Shown: positions 1 through 6,888 of the stretch, piece after piece
Position numbering within the stretch: the stretch's first letter is position 1
Layout: every line of letters begins with the position of its first letter
From: an uncultured Paraprevotella sp.
Lineage (GTDB): Bacteria > Bacteroidota > Bacteroidia > Bacteroidales > Bacteroidaceae
Direction of reading: 5' to 3'
DNA: 35,780 nt
NCBI GenBank assembly: GCA_910584955.1
Contig: CAJUDC010000009.1
Coordinates: 1 to 35,780 of the forward strand
Made by a program: the position numbers and the translations under genes
The notes under the pieces: model-generated
Seen by the model: the letters and a program-made list of their open reading frames with translations, nothing else
Database searches by the model: none
What the model was told of the DNA's origin: nothing

Positions 1-1
1 A

Positions 2-685
2 CGCGTAACAATTAAATCGGTTCGAGCAAACGGATTGGCTGCGAATTTGAGGTATCTTGCAATTCTGAGGATACGGGTTGCCTTCCTTATAGGTGTATTC
101 GGTGTGTATCTCTATCGTTTCGCGCCAGCCTTTCATTTGGGTGATGTAAGTGACGGTCGCGGGCGTTCGGGTACAGGTAAAAGCCGTTCCTTCGGCTTTT
201 ATATCCGTGATACCTTTTACCAGAAAAAAATCCATTGTACCTAGTGCAAAGGGGAGGGGGATGTATCGGTTGTCGTTGCCGTAGGTCAGCGTGTAGCATG
301 TCTGCCCTCCGTTCAGGGTGCTGATGCAAGCCTGCTGCAAGCGATGCTGCTCGTCGTAGACGTACGTGTAGCTGTCCATCGGCATGCCGATCCAGCGGTT
401 TTCTTCTACTCCGGTAGGATTGTAATAGGTAAGCTGCCCGTAGGTATTGAAGTGCATCAGGGTAGTGGTTCCTTCTTCCTCTTCGCCTTCCACATCGGCC
501 CATACGGTTTCCTTGAGTTTTTTTACCTCTCCGTTTAATCCCAAGAAGCGGGTATGCGGAAGTTCCCAAAAGGCGGATTCCGGGGGGCAGATGATGAGGC
601 CCGGGGCATCGTCATCGTCGCTGCATGCGGTCAGGTTGAGCACCAGACTTAGGGCCAGTAGCGGGATGAAAAATAGATTCTTCAT
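2..685 (-). CDS. Surface lipoprotein with YD/RHS-like repeats (partial, 3' end beyond the left edge)
   Basis: The frame opens with ATG at 685 and stays open for 228 codons to the window edge, so the gene is truncated by the window. A short lipoprotein signal peptide ends in the lipobox LTAC (lipidated Cys21), followed at once by SDDDD, the acidic run that directs lipoproteins to the cell surface in Bacteroides. Two segments look like YD/RHS-type units: 'FNTYGQLTYYNPTG' and 'YVYDEQHRLQQ'. The family is not recognised with certainty. It follows the LRR/SusCD locus on the same strand but lies behind a strong terminator, so it may be expressed by read-through or from a promoter I cannot see. Function unknown; probably an outer-surface protein. 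Confidence 0.75.
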   Translation of the reverse strand, partial: MKNLFFIPLLALSLVLNLTACSDDDDAPGLIICPPESAFWELPHTRFLGLNGEVKKLKETVWADVEGEEEEGTTTLMHFNTYGQLTYYNPTGVEENRWIGMPMDSYTYVYDEQHRLQQACISTLNGGQTCYTLTYGNDNRYIPLPFALGTMDFFLVKGITDIKAEGTAFTCTRTPATVTYITQMKGWRETIEIHTEYTYKEGNPYPQNCKIPQIRSQSVCSNRFNCYA

Positions 686-698
686 AAGGATGAAAGTG

Positions 699-749
699 AA
701 AAAAGGCCGGTGACAAAGGGTTTGTTGTACTCCGTTTGTCACCGGCCTT
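699..749 (-). terminator. Rho-independent terminator after the T9SS-exported protein gene
   Basis: A perfect 15-bp inverted repeat (703-717 and 735-749) with a 17-nt loop is followed on the minus strand by TTTT (699-702). It lies 30 nt beyond the stop codon of the 779-3526 gene and ends only 14 nt before the start codon of the next lipoprotein gene. It should end most transcription of the long surface-protein operon. Confidence 0.85.
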
Positions 750-778
750 GGTGGTTACATAAATTGGTTATTTCGGTT

Positions 779-3526
779 TTACTTGATGATCATCTTGCCG
801 GTAACGGTGGTTCCGTTGGTAACGGTTACCAGATAGATGCCTGCATTCAGCCGACCGCTTAGGTTGACAGTAGTCGTAGTGGCAGTCAACGGTGCGCTGT
901 AGACTTCGGCACCGGCCAATGTCTGAACGCTGACGGAAGCTCCGGCTTCCAATGCAGGTACGCTTACGCTGAAGATACCGTTGTTGGGGTTCGGCGAAAC
1001 GGTCAGCGTGTTCTGGGCCCCTACATGCTCAACGCCTACGGGAACCGACTTGTGGATGGTCCACCAGATGGGGTTGTTCTGCACGCTCGCCAGGATGTAG
1101 ATTACGCGGTCCGTTTCTGCTTCGGCGAAGGTATATTTCTTACCGCACATCTGATTGTTTGCATTGAATACCGTCTCCATTGTAAAGTCTTTCTTATAGG
1201 AAGACAAAGTGGTGTTCTCGTCAGCGTAGAACGTCAGGTTAGCATAATTCATCACGTCGCTGCCGATTTCGATGATTTGTTCCTGATGAGCGGGAATCGT
1301 GTATACATACCATGTATCGAAGGCATCGGCACCGCTGGGGACATCATACTTGATACCTTCCTGGGCTTCGATGGCGCCGCTGAAAGCTTCGCCCGGACGG
1401 GCTTCGGAGAAGGTTACGTTTACAAAGAACGGATCTTCGTCGCTGTACGGAGCGTTGTTGCTCTTGGTGTAGATAAAGAACGGCGTACCTTCCTCTACAA
1501 ATATCTTGGCGATGCTGTAACCGCGCATGTATGCGTTGTTGTAACTGTTATCGGTTCTGAGATAAGTCTCTTTGGCGGTGCAATCTCCGGTCTTTACCGA
1601 GCATGTGCCGCGCACGCAAGTGCGGATGGTGTAGAACCCGCTCTTGTCGGCTGTGTAGGAGAACCAGGAGATTGTGTTGGCTTCAGAGTTGATAGCTATG
1701 TTCTCGCCCAAGGTTGTGATGAGGAAAGGATTCTCACAGATGCTTCCGGTCTCCGGTTCTTCGAAACGACTGGTTGCGAGAATATCCTTGCCACCGTTGG
1801 CACCTGCCGTCAGGGAGAAGATATACGTCTCGTTGGCAGTAACGGCTATTTTATAACGGATAAGCAGGTCGCCCGTTACAGGGTCTTCGTCTTCGTATCT
1901 GTCGACGGGAAGCGACCAGCCGGAACAATCGTTCTTAACGGTTACGGTCCAATAATTTTCCGTCCAGTTGACATTCGTCGTTTCAATATAGGCAAAGCCG
2001 GATTTTTCGGCTTGGAAACGGAGATAGGTGGTTGTCATATCCTCACCCGTTATAATACGGTCTTTAATGGCAATGGGATCACCCAGTTTAAAGTCGAGCG
2101 GATAGTCGCAGTATGTGCCCGCTACGATTTCTTCTTCGGTGATGTTCAACGTGTCCTTACCGGCCTGGCTCATGCTGACACAGATGTAGATCGGCGTATC
2201 GGCGTATGCGCGGTATTTTTGGTTGGGGCTGAGGCTATTGCTTCTTCCGCAACCGTTGGAAACGTACCGAATGGCGTTTTTAGCGGATAACTGGATATTG
2301 ACGTCTTTGTCGGAAGTATAGACGAACCAGTAGTCGCGCGCTTCGCCTTCGAAGGCTTTTTCACCGGCCTGTACCGGAACGGCCATTGTACAAGTCTCGC
2401 TTTCCTGTGGCTCGCGCAGCGTGATGGAAGCGGCATTTTCCACCTGTTCCTGATCGTTCAGGACGATATCGATGTACAGGTAGTCGTCGTTACCGGTGTT
2501 CTGGGGATCCAGATTCTTGTGGAACGTGGCGGCTGTACCTGTAACATTGTCATTACCCAATACTTCCTGTGCATACAGGCAGTTCTCCATATAAGTGATG
2601 GTACCTTGCCAACCTTCGCTGACAGACAGGTCCATGATCTGTTTGGTTCCTAACTCACTTACATCCATCTTGAACCAGTTGTGGCCTTTTACCAGGCTGA
2701 GGTTGGCGGGTATTGCAGTGAGTTCCGTAGGATAGTTGCAGGTGCCGCCTACACGGTCGGAGTTCATTTTGAAGAGGACGGTTTCGGGGCGTGAAATCGG
2801 TAATGCCACCAAATAAGCACATCCTTTCTTTACGGCAAATTCATGCTCATTGGCATTGGTTGTTTCGGTACAGGAAGCAAACGGAGCGCTTCCGTCAAAC
2901 AAATCTTCCTGCATGTAAAGTATTTTATAAATGGGAACTACGATGCAGGCTACACCGTCGGAAGGAGCTACAAAACGAACGAAAGTAAGATCGCGGTAAT
3001 CGGGGAACATATCGTCCTGATAGTTCTTGTAGACCGGCAGGCTTGTCGACTGGTTCAATTCCAGCTGAATGGGGTTCTCCCAGCTGCTTCCACCTACATT
3101 ATTTTTGAAAAACATGCTTTTCAAAGTGAAGGAAGTGGTGGCATTGGGATTTTCTTCGTTGACAGAACCTGTAATAGTGAAGCGGATTTCGGTGTCTTCT
3201 ATTACGCTGATCTTGCCGTAAACACCCAGGCCGTTTTCATATCCTTCTTCCGTATCTTCTATGATGTAATCTTCTTCATAAGCTCCGTCTACCCACACAC
3301 CGCCTTGCATGGCGACACGCACGGATGTATATTCACTTTGGTTGTTGGACAGAATGTACAGCGTGCCCCGGTCTTCAGCCGTATAGCTGAATGTCTGGGT
3401 CTCTCCCGACTTGATGGTTACTTGCAAGGCTTTTCCGTCCCATACGGTGACAGTAGGCTCCTGTGCTTTTACTGTCATGGCGATACTCATGAGGAGCATC
3501 GCAAAGAAAAAGTAGCACTTTCTCAT
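779..3526 (-). CDS. T9SS-exported protein with tandem beta-sandwich repeats and type A sorting domain
   Basis: 915 aa. A Sec signal peptide (residues 1-21, cleaved about KA|Q) has no lipobox, unlike its neighbours. Residues 22-840 look like six or seven repeats of roughly 100-130 aa. Several begin with a Cys/Asn-Pro element (CNYP, CDYP, CENP) and contain a motif like 'SWFSYTADKSGFYTI', reminiscent of PPC-type beta-sandwich domains. The last 70 or so residues form a typical type IX secretion C-terminal sorting domain: 'VSPNPNNGIFSV', then 'LNAGIYLVTV', ending in 'GKMIIK'. The protein should cross the outer membrane by the Por system and stay cell-attached or be released. No catalytic motif was found, so a binding or adhesin role is likelier than an enzyme. 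It is the last gene before the strong terminator and probably belongs to the susC operon (44-nt gap, no promoter seen). Confidence 0.85.
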   Translation of the reverse strand: MRKCYFFFAMLLMSIAMTVKAQEPTVTVWDGKALQVTIKSGETQTFSYTAEDRGTLYILSNNQSEYTSVRVAMQGGVWVDGAYEEDYIIEDTEEGYENGLGVYGKISVIEDTEIRFTITGSVNEENPNATTSFTLKSMFFKNNVGGSSWENPIQLELNQSTSLPVYKNYQDDMFPDYRDLTFVRFVAPSDGVACIVVPIYKILYMQEDLFDGSAPFASCTETTNANEHEFAVKKGCAYLVALPISRPETVLFKMNSDRVGGTCNYPTELTAIPANLSLVKGHNWFKMDVSELGTKQIMDLSVSEGWQGTITYMENCLYAQEVLGNDNVTGTAATFHKNLDPQNTGNDDYLYIDIVLNDQEQVENAASITLREPQESETCTMAVPVQAGEKAFEGEARDYWFVYTSDKDVNIQLSAKNAIRYVSNGCGRSNSLSPNQKYRAYADTPIYICVSMSQAGKDTLNITEEEIVAGTYCDYPLDFKLGDPIAIKDRIITGEDMTTTYLRFQAEKSGFAYIETTNVNWTENYWTVTVKNDCSGWSLPVDRYEDEDPVTGDLLIRYKIAVTANETYIFSLTAGANGGKDILATSRFEEPETGSICENPFLITTLGENIAINSEANTISWFSYTADKSGFYTIRTCVRGTCSVKTGDCTAKETYLRTDNSYNNAYMRGYSIAKIFVEEGTPFFIYTKSNNAPYSDEDPFFVNVTFSEARPGEAFSGAIEAQEGIKYDVPSGADAFDTWYVYTIPAHQEQIIEIGSDVMNYANLTFYADENTTLSSYKKDFTMETVFNANNQMCGKKYTFAEAETDRVIYILASVQNNPIWWTIHKSVPVGVEHVGAQNTLTVSPNPNNGIFSVSVPALEAGASVSVQTLAGAEVYSAPLTATTTTVNLSGRLNAGIYLVTVTNGTTVTGKMIIK

Positions 3527-3570
3527 TTTCTTTTCATTTTAAATTAATACTAACTATGAATAATGCTTGT

Positions 3571-5094
3571 TTAGTTGTTGAGAATATCCAAGTTGGATCC
3601 TAAAACCGTGTCAAACTCTTCTTGCGTCAGAAACAGGTAAGAAGGAGCCAAGTTGGGTAGGCCGCTTAGGTCAATTTCTTCCCGGGTTAGGCCGCAATCG
3701 ATCAGACTCAGCATTCTCAGTTTCTCACTGGTGAGTCTTGGGAACGTGCTCAGGGCGTTACGGTCCAGAATCAATGTGCGCAGATCACTCATGCGCTCTA
3801 TTGCTTCCTTGTTGACGGCGGTCAGTTTGTTGCCGGCCATGGAAAGCAACCGAATGTCGGCACGTTGTATTTCTTGTGGGATGCTTGTGAATCCGCATCC
3901 GTCCAACAGTAGTCCTCTAAGCGCTTTTTTCGTATATAATCCTTTGTCTCCGTAAGGTACTTTGGTGTCCTGGATGGAGGCCGGTAACGAAGTGAGTTGC
4001 GGATTATTCTTTAAGTCGAGTGTGGAAATCTTGTACAGATCGTTGAAGACATCGGGCAAGGAACTGATATTCGTTCCGCTTATCCGAAGGTTACGTAACG
4101 ATTTCCAATTCTTGATGGTTTCAGGGACGGAGGGAATCGCTTCGTTTACGATGCTGAAATCGTACATCCCTTCCAGGCGGGTCAATTGTTCGGGGAAAGC
4201 TGTCAACCGGTTGTTCTTCAGGAATACGGTCGATAAATATTTCATCTCCCCTATTGATTCGGGTAGAGATGTCAGGTGGGTATTTTCGATCTGCAACGAC
4301 TGGATATTGCTGTATTTTAGTTCTTCGGGTAGTTCTTCCAGATCGCAATTGCGAATGATGATATCTGTTAACGAGGATAAGTTGGCAATGGCGCCGGGGA
4401 GCTTTTTCATGTGTTTGAACTCCACCAGACCGTGGTTCTCTACTTCCCCTTTGTCGTCAAAGTTGTGTAACGGATCACCGTTAATAACAAGACCGGACAG
4501 AGATATGAGGTTGCCAGATTCGTCTGTTTCAAATTCCAGACCGGCCCATGTATCGTCGATTTCCCCTTTCTCGAAATCCCATGACTTGGGCCATTGTGAT
4601 TTGTCTTCACCGATCACTTCAAGGCAGAGTGCATATAAGATATTGTAATAGTTGTTTTCACTCAGGGGCTTCTTGATGTTTACCGGCATGATGTAGTCGG
4701 ATGCCTGACCGGCGGTGATTACGAATTCATTGTCTTTTTCGGGTTTGATGTCCAGCAGGTCGATCAGTTCACCGTTGAAATCAAAAGCGCGATAGGCAGT
4801 CAGTTTGTAGGTGCCGGCCTCTAAAGCGATGAGGGGGGTGCTGATTAAAGTCTCGCTACCGGATAGTATCTGGCTGGGTAATGTAAATGACTGACCGTCT
4901 TTTTCTAAAGTAACGATAAGACTGTAGATGTCGGACAAGTCGCTTAACGTATACGTCGTATTTCTGGAAAACTGAAAACGTATCTGTCCCTGTGTCGGAG
5001 ACAATGTATTGTCGTCATCTTCGCTACAAGCGGTTAGGCTTGTGGCGAAGAGGGCAATACAAAGTAAAATCAAATAATTCTTTATGGTAGTCAT
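3571..5094 (-). CDS. Leucine-rich repeat surface lipoprotein (507 aa)
   Basis: Lipobox LTAC gives lipidated Cys23, followed by SEDDDN, a surface-export signal. Residues about 35-155 form a beta-rich domain like the N-terminal domains of other Bacteroidales LRR lipoproteins (possibly DUF4458). Residues about 160-210 resemble an LRR N-terminal cap (Trp-containing, 'WAGLEFETDESGNLISL'). From about 215 to 480 there are roughly ten LRRs of about 23 residues of the pattern LPxxIxxLxxLxxLxLxxNxLT, for example 'LTSLPESIGEMKYL'. No enzymatic motif. LRRs usually bind proteins, so this is probably a surface ligand-binding protein. The start is ATG with an 8-nt gap from the upstream LRR gene. It is clearly a paralogue, in architecture, of the 6889-9486 product. 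Confidence 0.85.
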   Translation of the reverse strand: MTTIKNYLILLCIALFATSLTACSEDDDNTLSPTQGQIRFQFSRNTTYTLSDLSDIYSLIVTLEKDGQSFTLPSQILSGSETLISTPLIALEAGTYKLTAYRAFDFNGELIDLLDIKPEKDNEFVITAGQASDYIMPVNIKKPLSENNYYNILYALCLEVIGEDKSQWPKSWDFEKGEIDDTWAGLEFETDESGNLISLSGLVINGDPLHNFDDKGEVENHGLVEFKHMKKLPGAIANLSSLTDIIIRNCDLEELPEELKYSNIQSLQIENTHLTSLPESIGEMKYLSTVFLKNNRLTAFPEQLTRLEGMYDFSIVNEAIPSVPETIKNWKSLRNLRISGTNISSLPDVFNDLYKISTLDLKNNPQLTSLPASIQDTKVPYGDKGLYTKKALRGLLLDGCGFTSIPQEIQRADIRLLSMAGNKLTAVNKEAIERMSDLRTLILDRNALSTFPRLTSEKLRMLSLIDCGLTREEIDLSGLPNLAPSYLFLTQEEFDTVLGSNLDILNN

Positions 5095-5102
5095 AATAGT
5101 TT

Positions 5103-6884
5103 TTATTTAATGGTTTGCATGGGAATGTAGCTGATATGCCAGCCTCCTTTCAAGGAGAGAACCGGATAGCGGCGGGTAGACGCATCGAATTCCATGGCAT
5201 GTCTGAAATTCTCGTTAAAGGAATTGGCACGTGTCAACTCTTCTTCTTCCTCTTCGTCGTCCAGTTCCCAAAGGGTGCAGGGCTGACTGATGCTGGACGG
5301 TTCGTTGCTGAAACCGACCGGTTTGCCGGAAGAATCTTTCCCGTTCTCAAATTGATTGAATATAAGTGTATAGGGATCCCAGCATTTCAGATGCTTATGG
5401 TAAAGAATCCAATCGGGAATGCGACCGGTGAAGAAGTTCAGGTTGAGAGACAACTGTTCTATTTCAGGTAAAACAGGATTGTTAGCCATTTTTTCTTCTA
5501 ACGTTGCATATTGGCTGGCATCGTAGCCCATATCCGGTATAAAGCCTTCGAAATAATTATAACCTAAACGAAGGTATTTTATATTTTTCAACTGGAAAAG
5601 GGCCGTGGGAATGGGGCCGTGCAGTCCTAATGTGTCTTTTACGGCTGCGTATTCATATAGGCGTCCGAAAACGTCTCTGGTACGATTACCGGAAAGGTTA
5701 AGGTATTCCAAATTGTGTTTGTCGAGCGTTGTGATGATATCTATAGGAACCTCGGTTAAGTGATTGCCGCTCAACTCCAGTTCTTGTAGCTGTGTCATTT
5801 CTTTCATACGTTCGGGAAGTTCCGAAATTCCGTATCCCAGCAGTCCCAATGCTTTTAGATGGGGCAGATAGGTTATGTCGTCTTCCAGCTTGATGTTTTT
5901 GAGATGTGCATTTTCATTTCCGGTAAAAATCAATGTACGGAGCTGGTCGAGCTTGCGGACTTGATAAGGAATAGAATTGGAAGTATTGAAGATAATGAAT
6001 TGCACACCTGTGACACGCAACTCTTCCACTTTCTTGCCTTCTTGGTTGGTATATTCTACTTCCTCCATTGTAATGTTCGGCCAGTGAATCATCGGCTGAC
6101 TGGTATCCCAATTCACAGAACAGTGCATAATACGTGCAATGGCGAGCAAGGCCAAAGAGTCACCTTGACGGGAGGGGATGATTTCCTGGGCTTTGGTCTG
6201 TCGCAGGGTTAAGCGTGAGACAACGGCTTCTTCACCAGCGCTGGCATCAGTCTGGCGGAAAACGAGGGTTGCCACACGGTCTTTGTCCGAACTTGTGTAC
6301 ATCTCATAGTCTATTCGTACTTTTGTTGCACGGGGGATGGATTCTACGGAAGGATTGACTTTCTTGATTTTAACCCAATTGGTTTGCGTTGGGTCTTCAT
6401 ATTCGACATCAATGTCATATTTTACGTTGGCTACGACATCAAATTCTTCAAACATGTGATCATAATCGCTAAAGTCGCTCACTTGAATCTCATCTTTACT
6501 TAGCTTGATGATTTTTTCATAACCGAGCTGGTTTATGGTCAGTTGCTTGCTGAAATTACCGCAACGGAATGTCAGATGAGCGTCGCGTTCCTTATATAAA
6601 TAGCTGCTGTCCACGCGGATTTCACACACCGTAGAACCGTATCCGTTGGCCGGAGAGACAAGGCACCACTCTCTGTCGCTGGCAACAGTCCATTCTTCGC
6701 CTGCCGTCAGACCTATTGTATAGGAACCGCCGTCTGCACCAAAATGAAGCGTTTCCTCACTGATGGAGAGACCGGTAAAGTTTTCTTCATCATCATCGTT
6801 GCAAGAGCTGATTCCGAGAGACAATGTACACAGCAATAGTACGACTGTTGTCTTGATGGAATGATAATATGATAGTGTTTTCAT
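5103..6884 (-). CDS. BACON and leucine-rich repeat surface lipoprotein (593 aa)
   Basis: I start at ATG 6884 (MKTLSYY). A TTG at 6899 would lengthen the protein by five residues and overlap the upstream gene's stop; the ATG leaves a 4-nt gap. Lipobox Cys28 is followed by NDDDEEN. Residues about 37-120 are a BACON domain ('LHFGADGGSYTI', 'WTVASDREWCLVSP', 'LTINQLG'), and 125-230 look like a second, more divergent copy. After an LRR cap (about 240-295) the LRRs include a plant-type repeat, 'LHGPIPTALFQLKNIKYL' then 'NYFEGFIPDM', matching the LxGxIPxxLxxLxxL pattern. A run of acidic residues (DDEEEEEE) lies near the C-terminus. BACON domains are thought to bind carbohydrate or mucin or to act as surface spacers; LRRs bind protein. 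Predicted surface recognition subunit. Confidence 0.85.
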   Translation of the reverse strand: MKTLSYYHSIKTTVVLLLCTLSLGISSCNDDDEENFTGLSISEETLHFGADGGSYTIGLTAGEEWTVASDREWCLVSPANGYGSTVCEIRVDSSYLYKERDAHLTFRCGNFSKQLTINQLGYEKIIKLSKDEIQVSDFSDYDHMFEEFDVVANVKYDIDVEYEDPTQTNWVKIKKVNPSVESIPRATKVRIDYEMYTSSDKDRVATLVFRQTDASAGEEAVVSRLTLRQTKAQEIIPSRQGDSLALLAIARIMHCSVNWDTSQPMIHWPNITMEEVEYTNQEGKKVEELRVTGVQFIIFNTSNSIPYQVRKLDQLRTLIFTGNENAHLKNIKLEDDITYLPHLKALGLLGYGISELPERMKEMTQLQELELSGNHLTEVPIDIITTLDKHNLEYLNLSGNRTRDVFGRLYEYAAVKDTLGLHGPIPTALFQLKNIKYLRLGYNYFEGFIPDMGYDASQYATLEEKMANNPVLPEIEQLSLNLNFFTGRIPDWILYHKHLKCWDPYTLIFNQFENGKDSSGKPVGFSNEPSSISQPCTLWELDDEEEEEELTRANSFNENFRHAMEFDASTRRYPVLSLKGGWHISYIPMQTIK

Positions 6885-6888
6885 TATT

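Noticed and set aside
1025..2290. Long plus-strand open frame (421 codons) opposite the T9SS-exported protein gene.
   Set aside because: It is antisense to a gene with signal peptide and sorting domain, its translation has no family features, and it has no promoter; it is a codon-bias shadow.
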